Source of the DNA: CAUJIW01 sp963205175
GTDB taxonomy: Bacteria; Pseudomonadota; Alphaproteobacteria; Sphingomonadales; Sphingomonadaceae
Assembly (NCBI GenBank): GCA_041060555.1
Contig: JBEUDS010000011.1
Length of the DNA: 64,000 nucleotides
Reading direction: 5' to 3' (one strand)
Positions 26,287-36,168 of the stretch are shown one piece after another. Under the pieces are notes generated by a model. It had not been told where the DNA came from, ran no database searches, and saw only the letters and a list, made by a program, of their open reading frames with translations. A program made the translations under genes and the position numbers. Position 1 is the first letter of the stretch, and every line of letters starts with the position of its first letter.

Positions 26287-28017
26287 CTAGGCGTTGGGGA
26301 TGAGCGTGGCGTGGAGGCGGCCTTCGTGCACCCAGCGTGCCGCCCGCCAGTGAAACAGCAGGCGGGCTATCGACTTGGGAAGTGAACCCTGACGTCGAAG
26401 TGCACGGAGTGCATCCATGTTGAGACAAGGGTCGTCCTCGTCGAGGATTGCTGGCGCCTCAAGGAAGCGTGAGGCTGGCCAGACGAACGGCTCTGCACCG
26501 AGTAGTTTAGCGATCTTCGGTCGTGCAAACATGGTGTTTGAGAAGCACTGGTGCGCCTTGTAATAGATGCCCCACAGGCGTGCGTGCCTACCAACGAACA
26601 GTTCGCCAGCGCTGTCGAAGGGATAGCGCGCGAGCTTGGGAAAGGTTGCATCCATCAAACGTAGGTAGAACCGGTAGTTACGTTCATCATGCGGCATTGG
26701 CGCCACAGCCTGCCACAACGCCTGGCTGGTGCCGAGGATGAGCGGGGTGGTCTTTTGTGCATATACCTTGGCCGGGTTAGGGCCGGTACGGTTCCGCATC
26801 CGGTTTTCGACAATCCATTGCCACGTGCCGGTATCGTTGTCGTCGTGTGCCGCAACAGTGCGATCGAGAAGAGCCAGAAAGTCGTTGCGCATGGCGCCAT
26901 AGAACGCGGGCTGCATGATCTGCTTGGCAGCCTGCCAATAGGGGTGGTCTTCCGGCAGGAATTCCTCGCGGCGCATTGCGGCGAAGCCCCCGGCCGGCTG
27001 ATGAACATTGCGCAGGGTATGTGCAGGAATCAGTCCTTCCCAGATGCCGGGCAATCCGCCGAGGAATTGCTGCAACTGACTGATGTAAAGGTAAAGGCTG
27101 GGCGTGGCACCCTCATTGGCCCAGACATAGTCGAGATACGCGCGCGTAGAGAAGAAATCGTCCGCCGGGTTCGTGACCGCAAGCTTCAGGCCGGCCGCCG
27201 AGGCAACTTTCTTCGCGAGGGAATGGTCCATGTCGAAATTCTGATTGCGATGGGTCATGCCCATGGCGGGCGGATGACGCCCGCTTTCCGCCAGAAGGCC
27301 GACAATCAGGCGAGAATCAAAGCCACCAGATACAAGCACGGTGGCATCCGGCACGATGGCGGCGTAATCGGCGAGGTTGCGTCGCAGCGGCTCCAGCACC
27401 GCATCAAGGTCAGGCGTCTGGGGCGCGACCTGTGGCCAGTGCCAATAGCGGCGGGGCTCCCAGCGTGGTCGATCAGCATCAATGACGACGGTGGAACCCA
27501 CGCCAAGTCGTGCCACACCCCGGTTCAGCGTTCGGTCGCCGATAACGTACTGGCAGGCCATCCAGGCGCCCCAGCCGGCAGGATCGGGCGTATATGGAAA
27601 TGCCTTGGTTTCAGTGGCAAGGCGCAGCGAGTTGGCGTCGATCTGGTAATATAGCGGTTGCAGCCCCAGGAAATCGCCGACCACATAGAGCCGCTTCTCG
27701 GCTGCACTCCAGCCGACGGCGGCAAAATAGCCGTCGCAATCCGGCATCATGGTAACAAGATCACGGGCACACGAAAGGCTTGCGATGCGCGCCGGATCAA
27801 GAGGAAGGCCCGAGAATGCGATAATGTCGTCGCCCAGCCGTTTCAGGCCCGGCCCGATGCCGGCGCGGACCATTGCCGGATCGTCCCGCCGGTGCAGCAC
27901 ACCGATTTGCCCTCGGCCGATTGCTTCAATATCCGTCACCCAGCCGTCGCCCGGGTCTTGAGCACGTAGCATGTCGGCCACGCTGGTGCCGCTGAGATCA
28001 AGAGCAATCTTTTGCAT
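26287..28017 (-). CDS. asparagine-synthetase-like protein, copy 1 (no glutaminase cysteine)
   Basis: A 576-residue protein with an N-terminal glutaminase-like fold and a C-terminal synthetase domain whose ATP-pyrophosphatase loop SGGFDSR is at residues 230-236. It starts MQKIAL, so the Cys2 nucleophile of AsnB is missing and it cannot use glutamine in the usual way. Such proteins occur in peptide and surface-polymer modification. Its ATG abuts the TAG stop of copy 2, so the two are co-transcribed. Two lines counted by hand gave 53% GC, against 72% in one line of copy 2, hinting at separate origin. Substrate unknown. Confidence 0.8.
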   Translation of the reverse strand: MQKIALDLSGTSVADMLRAQDPGDGWVTDIEAIGRGQIGVLHRRDDPAMVRAGIGPGLKRLGDDIIAFSGLPLDPARIASLSCARDLVTMMPDCDGYFAAVGWSAAEKRLYVVGDFLGLQPLYYQIDANSLRLATETKAFPYTPDPAGWGAWMACQYVIGDRTLNRGVARLGVGSTVVIDADRPRWEPRRYWHWPQVAPQTPDLDAVLEPLRRNLADYAAIVPDATVLVSGGFDSRLIVGLLAESGRHPPAMGMTHRNQNFDMDHSLAKKVASAAGLKLAVTNPADDFFSTRAYLDYVWANEGATPSLYLYISQLQQFLGGLPGIWEGLIPAHTLRNVHQPAGGFAAMRREEFLPEDHPYWQAAKQIMQPAFYGAMRNDFLALLDRTVAAHDDNDTGTWQWIVENRMRNRTGPNPAKVYAQKTTPLILGTSQALWQAVAPMPHDERNYRFYLRLMDATFPKLARYPFDSAGELFVGRHARLWGIYYKAHQCFSNTMFARPKIAKLLGAEPFVWPASRFLEAPAILDEDDPCLNMDALRALRRQGSLPKSIARLLFHWRAARWVHEGRLHATLIPNA

Positions 28018-29769
28018 CTAACTGGTCCTTAGCGGGGTGGGGGCGGTAGGCGCATTGAACTGGGTAAAGAGTCGCTTTTCATGCAGCCAGCGCGTGGCGC
28101 GCCAATGAAGGAGCATCCGTTCGGTGATCACATCACGTGGCCCCTGGCGCAGGACCCGCAGGGCATCCATGTCCAGCAACGGATCGTCTTCGGTCCACAG
28201 GGCGTCGGTTGCCATGAAAATGCTCGGGGCGAAGCCCCCGGTCTTGGTGAGGCCAAACAGGCGACCGGCGCTTGGATGGCGTTCGATGAAACGACGCAGG
28301 TGCAATTCGATATTGAGTGCGCGGTACAGGAGCGAGCGGTGCGTCGGCGGTGTCAGGGAGTTTCCGTGCATCAGCGGCAGTGAGAGGGCGCGTGCATCCA
28401 GGCGCGCCAGAAGACGCCGGACATAAGCGTCGTCGAGCCGCTCAAGGGGGTCGAGCCGGGCCATCTGTTGCCACAGTGTCTGCGTCGCGCCCAGCGACAG
28501 CACCTCGCCACGGTTGGGGAAAACGCGGAACGGGTTGATGCCGGGGCGCGCACGCATATGGTTGCAGGCTGCCCACTGCCAGACACCCGCCGCATCGTCG
28601 GGCAAGTCGGTGACAGACTGTGCCCAGTCATGGCGCAGGCCGTCCTCCATCGCCGCAACAAAGCCTGGCTTGAACAGCCGTCGCGCTGCCTGCCAGGCGG
28701 GCTTGTCGGGTGAACCGATCATCGTATCGGCGAGCGCTGTAAGACCTCGGCCACGCGGGTTGCGCACCGCCTTGAATAGGCCAGCGGGCAGGTTGCCCTC
28801 CCAGGTCGGCGTGCCGTCGAGGAATTGCGCCACCTGGGCAATGAACAGGTACAGGCACGGCGTGGTGCCGTCGCTGGCCCACAGATAGTCGAGGAAGGCG
28901 GGTGATGAGAAGAAGTCCTCGCCGGGGTGGACGCGGCGGTTCTCCAGCCCCGCCAGTCGGGCCATGCGGCCGGCGATGCGGCCGTCGAGGTCGCCATATT
29001 CGTCCGCGTGGGCGACCGTCAGCGTTGGCGGGTGGATGCCGGCGCGCGCCAGCGTGAAGGCGATCAGCCGGGAATCATAGCCGCCCGACATCAGGCACTG
29101 CGATTGCGGGAAGTGGCGGGCATAGTCGCGCGCGTTGGCCACCAGCAGGTCGATGACGTCGTCAAGCGCCGGCGGCGCGCCCTCGCCCTCGAAGTGCCAG
29201 TAGCGTCGGGCTTCCTGAACGCCGGTCACCGGGTCGATGCTGACTACCTGGCCGCCGTCGACCCGGCGCACCCCCCGGGCCAGGGTGCGGTCGCCGATCA
29301 GCTCGCCGCAGCGGATGAAGGCGGCCCAGCCGGCGGCATCGGGCTCGTAGGGGAAAACCTTGGTATCGCTGGCGACCAGGATCGACCCGGCCTCCTGGCG
29401 GATGTGCAGCGGCCGCAGGCCCATGGGGTCGGTGATCAGCAGCAGGCGCTGGCGCCGGGCGTCCCAGCCGATGGCGGCGAACGTGCCGTCGGCGGCGCAC
29501 AGGGCCGCCACCGCCGCGTCCAGGTCCGGCAGCGTGGCCAGCGCCGGCACGTTGAGTGGCCCGCCGGCGATCAGCAGGCAGTCATTGCCCCAGCGGTGCA
29601 GGCCCGGGCCGAGCAGGCCCTCATAGCGCCCGGCCGCGCGCGGATGGGCAAGCAACCCCAGTCGCCCGGTGCCGGCCGCGACCGTGGTCGTGGTCCAGTC
29701 ACCCGGATTCTGCCTGGCAAGAATGTCGTCAATGTCGCCTGCGCCAAAGCAGGCCGCCAGCTTCTGCAC
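28018..29769 (-). CDS. asparagine-synthetase-like protein, copy 2 (no glutaminase cysteine)
   Basis: A 583-residue paralogue of the next gene. Shared landmarks include ARQNPGDW/RAQDPGDG near the start, LLGPGLHRWGND, GELIGDRTLARGV, the PP-loop SGGYDSR at 228-234, PGEDFFSSPAFLDYLWASDGTTP and a C-terminal LLHWRATRWLHEKRL. It begins MQKLAACF, again without Cys2. The GTG start follows GAGGGGATAC. First of the two-gene unit. The closest known functions are ATP-dependent amide-forming enzymes; the partner molecule is not visible nearby. Confidence 0.8.
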   Translation of the reverse strand: MQKLAACFGAGDIDDILARQNPGDWTTTTVAAGTGRLGLLAHPRAAGRYEGLLGPGLHRWGNDCLLIAGGPLNVPALATLPDLDAAVAALCAADGTFAAIGWDARRQRLLLITDPMGLRPLHIRQEAGSILVASDTKVFPYEPDAAGWAAFIRCGELIGDRTLARGVRRVDGGQVVSIDPVTGVQEARRYWHFEGEGAPPALDDVIDLLVANARDYARHFPQSQCLMSGGYDSRLIAFTLARAGIHPPTLTVAHADEYGDLDGRIAGRMARLAGLENRRVHPGEDFFSSPAFLDYLWASDGTTPCLYLFIAQVAQFLDGTPTWEGNLPAGLFKAVRNPRGRGLTALADTMIGSPDKPAWQAARRLFKPGFVAAMEDGLRHDWAQSVTDLPDDAAGVWQWAACNHMRARPGINPFRVFPNRGEVLSLGATQTLWQQMARLDPLERLDDAYVRRLLARLDARALSLPLMHGNSLTPPTHRSLLYRALNIELHLRRFIERHPSAGRLFGLTKTGGFAPSIFMATDALWTEDDPLLDMDALRVLRQGPRDVITERMLLHWRATRWLHEKRLFTQFNAPTAPTPLRTS

Positions 29770-29830
29770 CGTATCCCCTCATCGCACGGTCCCCACCCCG
29801 TCATTCTAGGCCGCGCCGATGAATGCCGGG

Positions 29831-30616
29831 TTAAGGGGCCTTGCCTGCCAGAAACTGGCCAAAGGGTTGATAGCGCAGGATTAATACCTTCGCCCGCTTT
29901 GTTTCGCGGGCGTTCAGCGCCGCCAGCACGTCGCGTGCCTGGGCCGCCATCAGCGCCTCGAAGCCGTCGCGCGGCGGCAGTTTGCCGGCCCGCTCCAGCA
30001 GCGTGCGTACGCGTGGCCAGTTGTCATCGTCGAGACGCGCCAGCGTGAAGGCGAAGAAGGTCGGGAAGGTGGGGCTCGCCGGGTCGCGCCGCAGTGCTTC
30101 CTCATAGTGGCGGATGCCCTCGGACTCCCGCGCGCCCAGAAGCGAACCGGCGAGGAAGCCGCCCAGTGTCGCCACCGATTCGCCGTGCCAGCCCCCCAGT
30201 GCGGCCCACGCCAGCGCATTGTCGGGTGCTTGCCGCAACGCCTGATCCATCAGCCGGCGGGCTTCGCGGCCGAGTTTGGGGGAATTGCCCAGTTTGGCGA
30301 GATAGCCTTTGGCGATTGCCCGCTGCAGCTGCGCCTCATGCTGGCGCGGCTCCTGCTGCAAGGCACGCTCGGCATCGGCGATGGCAGTGCGGATCAGGGC
30401 CTCCGCGCGGGCCTTGGTTGGCGCCTCGAAGGCGGCTACCGCCAGCGTCGCCCGTGCCGCCAGCGCCAGCGCGTCCGGCGTGCCCTCGTCGCGGGCGGCG
30501 GTGGCCGCCTCGCTGAACCTGCCATCCTCGAACAGCGCGCGCGCGGGACTGGCGGCGGCCGGCGTGACGGCCAGTATCAGGGCGAGCAGGAACGGGGCGG
30601 CGTGTGGGTGCGGCAT
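29831..30616 (-). CDS. exported TPR-like protein of unknown function
   Basis: The 261-residue product has a signal peptide ending AAASPA and helical repeats of TPR type (ARALFEDGRFSEAATAARDEGTPDALALAARATLAVA; ALRQAPDNALAWAALGGWHGE; HYEEALRRDPASPTFPTFFAFTLARLDDDN). TPR proteins hold other proteins together; no enzyme motif is seen. It lies 54 bases after lysK on the same strand, so it may be transcribed with it. Confidence 0.78.
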   Translation of the reverse strand: MPHPHAAPFLLALILAVTPAAASPARALFEDGRFSEAATAARDEGTPDALALAARATLAVAAFEAPTKARAEALIRTAIADAERALQQEPRQHEAQLQRAIAKGYLAKLGNSPKLGREARRLMDQALRQAPDNALAWAALGGWHGESVATLGGFLAGSLLGARESEGIRHYEEALRRDPASPTFPTFFAFTLARLDDDNWPRVRTLLERAGKLPPRDGFEALMAAQARDVLAALNARETKRAKVLILRYQPFGQFLAGKAP

Positions 30617-30670
30617 GGCGTGCAGCCTAACCCGGGATCGGCCGGCGTTGAAGGCCCCGCGTCGGGGGGC

Positions 30671-32245
30671 TCAGGCCGCCAGCGCGCCGGCTACCAGACG
30701 CCGGGTCTCCTCGATGCCGTAGAGCGCGATGAACGAACCCATGCGAGGCCCCTGCGCCTGGCCGAACAGGCATTCGTAGAGCGCCTTGAACCAGTCGCGC
30801 AGATTGGCCTCGAAGCCGTTCTGCTTGCCGGCCTCGTAGACCTCGTTCTCGATCGCCTTGGCGTCCATGTCCGGGGTGATGCGGCCCAGCCGGTCCAGCA
30901 GATCCTCGAATGCCGGCCGCTCGGCCGCCGTCGGCGCGCGCAGCTGGCGCAGCGGCGCCACCCGGTCGCGGTAGTAGGCCAGCGCGTAGCCCACCAGCTT
31001 GTCCAGTTCGGGGTGGCTCTCGGGGCTGGTGCCCGGCGCATAGCGGGAGAGGAAACCCCACAGCACCGCGCGGTCGTCGCTGTTGGCGGCGGCCACCAGG
31101 TTCAGCAGCAGGCTGAACGACACCGGCAGGTCGACGCTCGGCACCTGGCCGTTGTGGATGTGGTGCACCGGGTTGCCGAGCTTCTCCGCCGCCGCCTGGC
31201 CGGGGTAGGCGGCGAGGAACTGGTAATATTCATCGACCGCCTTGGGGATGACGTCGAAATAGAGCCGCTTGGCCTTGCGCGGCGACTGGTACATGTACAG
31301 CGCCAGGCTTTCCGGGCTGGCGTAGGTCAGCCATTCCTCGATGGTCAGGCCGTTGCCCTTCGACTTGGAGATCTTCTCGCCCTTCTCGTCGAGGAACAGT
31401 TCGTAATTGAAGCCCTCCGGCGGCCGCGCGCCGAGCACGCGGGCGATCTTCGACGACAGGGTGACCGAGTCGATCAGGTCCTTGCCGGCCATCTCGTAGT
31501 CGACCTCCAGCGCCACCCAGCGCATCGCCCAGTCGGCCTTCCACTGCAGCTTGCAGTGGCCGCCGGTCACCGGCACGGTCATCCGCTCGCCGTCGTTGGG
31601 GTCGATGTAGCTGATGGTGCCAGCCTCGACGTCGCGATCGATGGTCGGCACCTGCAGCACGATGCCGGTCTTCGGGCAGACCGGCAGGAACGGCGAATAG
31701 GTTGCCCGCCGCTCGGCGCCGAGCGTTGGCAGGATGACGCCCTTCACCGCGTCATAGTGGGCGAGCACCGCCCGCAGTGTCGCGTCGAAGCGGCCGGACT
31801 TGTAGCAGTCGGTGGCCGACAGGAACTCGTACTCGAAGCCGAAGGTGTCGAGGAAGGCGCGCAGCCGGGCATTGTTGTGCTGGCCGAAACTGGGGTGAGT
31901 ACCGAACGGGTCGGGCACCTGGGTCAGCGGCTTGCCCAGATGCTCGGCCACCATCTCCTTGTTGGGGATATTGTCCGGCACCTTGCGCAGGCCGTCCATG
32001 TCGTCGGAGAAGCAGAACAGCCTGGTCGGCAGGTCGGAGAGCAGGCTGAAGGCCTGACGGACCATGGTGGTGCGGGCGACCTCGCCGAAGGTGCCGATGT
32101 GCGGCAGGCCCGACGGGCCATAGCCGGTCTCGAACAGCACATAGCCTTTGGCCGGCGGCGCGTCCTTGAAACGCTCCACCAGCTTGCGGGCTTCCTCGAA
32201 CACCCAGGCCTTGTTGTCGGCCGCGGCGGCCTTGAGATCACTCAT
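30671..32245 (-). CDS. lysK: lysyl-tRNA synthetase, class I
   Basis: Charges tRNA-Lys in the cytoplasm. The 524-residue protein has class I signatures HIGTF at 49-53 and KISKSKG at 291-297, and the C-terminal anticodon-binding region YECLFGQAQGPRMGSFIALYGIEETRRLV. Class I LysRS is found in archaea, spirochaetes and Alphaproteobacteria, where it replaces the class II enzyme, which supports the taxonomic reading. Divergent from the helicase gene across about 55 bases. Confidence 0.97.
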   Translation of the reverse strand: MSDLKAAAADNKAWVFEEARKLVERFKDAPPAKGYVLFETGYGPSGLPHIGTFGEVARTTMVRQAFSLLSDLPTRLFCFSDDMDGLRKVPDNIPNKEMVAEHLGKPLTQVPDPFGTHPSFGQHNNARLRAFLDTFGFEYEFLSATDCYKSGRFDATLRAVLAHYDAVKGVILPTLGAERRATYSPFLPVCPKTGIVLQVPTIDRDVEAGTISYIDPNDGERMTVPVTGGHCKLQWKADWAMRWVALEVDYEMAGKDLIDSVTLSSKIARVLGARPPEGFNYELFLDEKGEKISKSKGNGLTIEEWLTYASPESLALYMYQSPRKAKRLYFDVIPKAVDEYYQFLAAYPGQAAAEKLGNPVHHIHNGQVPSVDLPVSFSLLLNLVAAANSDDRAVLWGFLSRYAPGTSPESHPELDKLVGYALAYYRDRVAPLRQLRAPTAAERPAFEDLLDRLGRITPDMDAKAIENEVYEAGKQNGFEANLRDWFKALYECLFGQAQGPRMGSFIALYGIEETRRLVAGALAA

Positions 32246-32300
32246 CTACTGTCCAGACGGGTTGTGAACATATGTGGAGATGGTCATTAGTAGCGCCGCC

Positions 32301-35066
32301 ATGTCCGATCAACCCGCCCTGTCGTCGAACCCGCCGCCGCCGCCACTGCGTTACCCAACGCTGGCGGCCGGCCATGGCGGCATCTGGGTGGCGGAAAGCT
32401 CGGGCAGCGTCCACACCGTGACGCGCGGCCAGGCGATCCGGCTGGCCGCCGACACCCCGGTGATCCTGATCAACGCGCCGCTGGTCGCCTCGCGGCTGGG
32501 CTACCCCGAGCTGTCGGGGCTCGACCTGCTGGAGCTGTTCGCCTTCGTCCGCCCGGCGCGCTTCTGCGTGCCGACGGCGCGTGGGCTGGCCCGCGCGCTG
32601 GCGCTGGAGGCGCCGGCGACGCTGGAGGAGGAGGCGCTGTTCCTGCGCCGGGCGGCCGAGGCGCTGCTGGCCGAGATCGCCGACCCGCTGTGGCCGTTTC
32701 GCGTCGGCGCCTATGGCGCGGCCCAGTCGCTACTGCGGCTGAAATGGCCGTGGGGGCCGGATGTCGCCGCCCGCGTCGCCCAGCCGCGCCACGCCGACCG
32801 GCCGCTGTTCCTCAGCCTGGCGGAGTGGGAGGACATGCCGCCGCGCGCCGCCCCCCACGATATTGTCCTTAACGGTGATGCGGTTGCCACGCGCCTCGCC
32901 CATCTGGTGGGTGCGCGGGCCGAGGCCCGGCCGCAGCAGCGCGATTTCGCCCGCGCGGCGGCGCATGCCTTCCAGCCGCGCGAGATGCAGGCGGCGCCCA
33001 ACGTGGCGCTGGTGGAGGCCGGCACCGGCACCGGCAAGACGCTGGGCTATCTGGCGCCGGCCAGCCTGTGGGCCGAACAGGCCGGCGGCACTGTCTGGGT
33101 GTCAACCTTCACCAAGGCGCTGCAGCGCCAGCTCGATGGCGAGCTGGCCAGGCTTTACCCCGACCCGGCGGTGCGTGCCCGCCGCACGGTCATCCGCAAG
33201 GGGCGGGAGAACTACCTCTGCCTGCTGAACCTGGAGGACGCGGTGCAGGGCGCCTTCACCGGCCGGGCCGCCATCCTGGCGCAGCTGACCGCCCGTTGGG
33301 CCCGCTATACCCGCGATGGCGACATGATCGGCGGCGACTTCCCCGGCTGGCTGGCCTCGCTGTTCGGCAATGGCCGGCTGGCGGCGCTCACCGACCGGCG
33401 TGGCGAGTGCGTCTTCGCCGGCTGCCCGCACTACCGCCGCTGCTTCATCGAGCGGGCGGCGCGCAAGGCGGCGCGCGCCGACATCGTCGTCGCCAACCAC
33501 GCGCTGGTGATGGTCAACGCCGCGCGCGGCCGCGCCGAGGGCGGTGTGATGAGCCGCATCGTCTTCGACGAGGGGCATCACCTGTTCGATGCCGCCGATT
33601 CCACCTTCGCCGCCCATCTCAGCGGTGCCGAGGCCATCGAGCTGCGCCGCTGGCTGCTGGGGCCGGAAGGCGGCCGCAGCCGGGGCCGACGGCGTGGCCT
33701 GGAGGCGCGGCTGGCCGAGCTGGTGCTGCACGACGATAGCAGCGCCACCCAGCTCGCGCTGCTGCTGCGGGTGGCGCGCGACCTGCCGTCCGACGGCTGG
33801 CTGGCCCGCGTCGCCGACGGGGCGGGCGACGGGCCGATCGAGCAATTGCTCGGCGCGGTGCGGGCGCAGGTGCTGGCGCGCGCCGAGATGAGCGAGTCCG
33901 GTTACGGACTGGAGACAGAGATCGCCAATCTGGCGCCACAGGTGGTGGAAACCGGGCTGGCGGCGCAGGACATGCTGGAAGCGCTGGTCGCCCCGATGGC
34001 GGCGCTGGAGCAGCGGCTGGCGGTGCTGATCGAGGACCGGCCGGACTGGCTGGATTCCGCGCTGCGCACCCGGCTGGAGGGCGCCGCTTCCGGGCTCAAG
34101 TATCGCCGGCAGACGGTGATGGCCTGGATCGGCCTGCTCGGCCGGCTGGGCGGTGTCGCCAATCCCGATTTCGTCGACTGGATGGCGCTCGACCGCGCCG
34201 AGGGCCGCGAGTTCGATGTCGGTCTGCATCGCCACTGGCTGGACCCGACCCGGCCGTTCGCCTCGCTGGTGCTGGAGCCGGCGCACGGCGTGGTGGTGAC
34301 CTCGGCCACCCTGCGCGACCGTGGCGCCGACCCTGGCGACTGGAGCCGAGCCGAGCACCGCACCGGCGCCAACCACTTGCCGCTGCCGGCCCGCCGCTTC
34401 GCCGCCGCCTCGCCGTTCGATTATGCCAATGCCGCCCGGGTGTTCGTCGTCACCGACGTCAAGCGCGGCGACATCGGCCAGCTCGCCGGTGCTTACAAGG
34501 CGCTGATCCGCGCCACCGGCGGTGGCGCGCTGGGGTTGTTCACGGCGATTGCCCGGCTCAAGGCGGTCCATGCCCGCATCGCCGGGCCATTGGCGGAGGA
34601 GGGTCTGCCGCTGCTGGCCCAGCATGTCGACCCCATCGACACCGGCACGCTGGTCGATATGTTCCGGGCCGATGCCCATGCCAGCCTGCTCGGCACCGAT
34701 GCCCTGCGCGATGGCGTCGACGTGCCGGGCCATTCGCTGCGGCTGGTGGTGCTGGAAGGCGTGCCGTGGCCGCGCCCGACCATCCTGCACGCCGCCCGGC
34801 GGGCGGCCTTTGGTGGCGCCGCCTACGACGATCTGGTCACCCGCGCCCGGCTTGCCCAGGCGTTTGGCCGGCTGATCCGCACCGCACGAGACCGCGGCGT
34901 GTTCGTGCTGCTGGGCGCGGCGGTGCCCTCTCGGCTGCTGTCGGCCTTTCCGCCCGACGTGCCGATTGCACGGGTCGGCCTCGCCGAGGCGGTGGCGGCG
35001 ACCCGCGACTTTCTGGCGCCCTTGCCGCACGTGGAGGCGCCGCTTACTGTATCGGACGATCTTTAA
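32301..35066 (+). CDS. DinG/Rad3-like ATP-dependent DNA helicase
   Basis: A superfamily 2 helicase of about 921 residues. Walker A EAGTGTGKT lies near residues 236-244 and the DEGH box (VFDEGHHLFD) near 422. A cluster CVFAGCPHYRRCFIERA with its cysteines around 370-385 fits the iron-sulphur domain of the family. The last motifs GLFTAIARLKAVH, DGVDVPGHSLRLVVLEGVPWPRP and QAFGRLIRTARDRG are typical. The exact start is uncertain among GTG 32274, ATG 32280 and ATG 32301. Likely DNA repair. Confidence 0.9.
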   Translation: MSDQPALSSNPPPPPLRYPTLAAGHGGIWVAESSGSVHTVTRGQAIRLAADTPVILINAPLVASRLGYPELSGLDLLELFAFVRPARFCVPTARGLARALALEAPATLEEEALFLRRAAEALLAEIADPLWPFRVGAYGAAQSLLRLKWPWGPDVAARVAQPRHADRPLFLSLAEWEDMPPRAAPHDIVLNGDAVATRLAHLVGARAEARPQQRDFARAAAHAFQPREMQAAPNVALVEAGTGTGKTLGYLAPASLWAEQAGGTVWVSTFTKALQRQLDGELARLYPDPAVRARRTVIRKGRENYLCLLNLEDAVQGAFTGRAAILAQLTARWARYTRDGDMIGGDFPGWLASLFGNGRLAALTDRRGECVFAGCPHYRRCFIERAARKAARADIVVANHALVMVNAARGRAEGGVMSRIVFDEGHHLFDAADSTFAAHLSGAEAIELRRWLLGPEGGRSRGRRRGLEARLAELVLHDDSSATQLALLLRVARDLPSDGWLARVADGAGDGPIEQLLGAVRAQVLARAEMSESGYGLETEIANLAPQVVETGLAAQDMLEALVAPMAALEQRLAVLIEDRPDWLDSALRTRLEGAASGLKYRRQTVMAWIGLLGRLGGVANPDFVDWMALDRAEGREFDVGLHRHWLDPTRPFASLVLEPAHGVVVTSATLRDRGADPGDWSRAEHRTGANHLPLPARRFAAASPFDYANAARVFVVTDVKRGDIGQLAGAYKALIRATGGGALGLFTAIARLKAVHARIAGPLAEEGLPLLAQHVDPIDTGTLVDMFRADAHASLLGTDALRDGVDVPGHSLRLVVLEGVPWPRPTILHAARRAAFGGAAYDDLVTRARLAQAFGRLIRTARDRGVFVLLGAAVPSRLLSAFPPDVPIARVGLAEAVAATRDFLAPLPHVEAPLTVSDDL

Positions 35067-35102
35067 CCCCGACCCAACATCCTGAAAGGGCACCCGCGCG
35101 CC

Positions 35103-35525
35103 ATGACCGGCCAGCCGATTTCCATGCATACCGCCTTGATCTACCTGATGATTGTCGTTGCCGGCTCCGACCGGTCAATGTCCGACAACGAGCTGAAGCG
35201 GATCGGCCGGCTGGTGCAGGATCTGCCGGTGTTCGCTGGCTTCAACATCGAGCATCTCATCCCCACCGCCCGCGACTGCGGCTCCATCCTCGACGCCGAG
35301 GAAGGGCTGACAACGGTGCTCGGCATCATCCGCGAGTCCGTGCCGGAAGAGGCCTGCGAGACCGCCTATTGCCTGGCCTGCGACGTGGCGGCGGCGGATG
35401 ACCATCTGGGACGCTTCGAGCGCTCGATCCTCGATACCGTGCGCGCCACGCTGGGCATCGAGCGGCTGGCCGCCTCGGCGATCGAACGGGCGGCGGCCGC
35501 GCGCTGGTGGCGGCCGGCGCGCTGA
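35103..35525 (+). CDS. TerB-like tellurite-resistance-family protein
   Basis: A 140-residue all-helical protein. TALIYLMIVVAGSDRSMSDNELKRIGRLV and CLACDVAAADDHLGRFERSILDTV hold the two acidic, metal-binding helix pairs of the TerB fold (D/E-rich after SD and AADD). Stand-alone TerB domains occur widely and their role is not settled. It follows the helicase gene by 36 bases on the same strand. Confidence 0.85.
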   Translation: MTGQPISMHTALIYLMIVVAGSDRSMSDNELKRIGRLVQDLPVFAGFNIEHLIPTARDCGSILDAEEGLTTVLGIIRESVPEEACETAYCLACDVAAADDHLGRFERSILDTVRATLGIERLAASAIERAAAARWWRPAR

Positions 35526-35605
35526 GGTCGGTCACCAGATTTTGCCTTGGACCTGCGGTCCTGCCGGTATAAGCCGGTTACAAAGAGCCTGGGGAAAGAC
35601 GCCTC

Positions 35606-36139
35606 GTGAAGACGCTGACGCTGCTGCGCCACGCCAAGTCCAGCTGGGATGACCCGCACCAACGGGATTTCGACCGTGTGCTCAACGACCGTGGTCGCCG
35701 CGCCGCGCCGCGCATTGGTCACTATCTGCGGGCCGAGGGCGCGCAGTTCGATGCCGTGATCTGTTCTCCCGCCGCCCGTACCCGCGAGACGCTGGCGCTG
35801 GTGGCCGAGGGCTATGGCGCGCCGCTTGAGGCGCAGTTCGACGAGCGCATCTACATGGCCTCGCACGACACACTGCTCGATCTGGTACACGAACTGCCGG
35901 ACAGCGTGCGGTCGGTGCTGCTGGTCGGGCACAACCCCGGTTTCGAGGATCTGGCGCTCCATCTGGTAGGCAGCGGGCCGGAAAAGCTGCGCTCGGGGCT
36001 GGCGGCCAAATTCCCCACCGGCACGCTGGCGGAGATCGGCTTTGATGTGGACCAGTGGTCGGGCGTGAAGGCCAGGACCGGCCGTCTGCTGCGCTACGTG
36101 CGGCCCAAGCACCTCGACGCCGACCTCGACGGCGACTGA
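35606..36139 (+). CDS. SixA-like histidine phosphatase
   Basis: A 177-residue member of the phosphoglycerate-mutase-like superfamily. The catalytic RHG-type motif appears as LLRHAKSSWDD (His9 after the Arg), the second arm as CSPAARTRETL, and the late His in VGHNPGFEDLA. SixA removes phosphate from phospho-His in phosphotransfer proteins; related small phosphatases have other targets. Starts at a GTG, preceded by GGGGAAAG. Stands between terB-like and alcohol dehydrogenase genes on one strand. Confidence 0.9.
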   Translation: MKTLTLLRHAKSSWDDPHQRDFDRVLNDRGRRAAPRIGHYLRAEGAQFDAVICSPAARTRETLALVAEGYGAPLEAQFDERIYMASHDTLLDLVHELPDSVRSVLLVGHNPGFEDLALHLVGSGPEKLRSGLAAKFPTGTLAEIGFDVDQWSGVKARTGRLLRYVRPKHLDADLDGD

Positions 36140-36168
36140 ACCACACCGGCCGACAAGGAAGGCAGACC

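Noticed and set aside
26287..29769. Lasso-peptide cluster based on asparagine-synthetase-like cyclase genes
   Set aside because: No precursor, no PqqD-like B1, no transglutaminase-like B2 and no isopeptidase or ABC exporter gene is near, and two cyclases in tandem are not usual.
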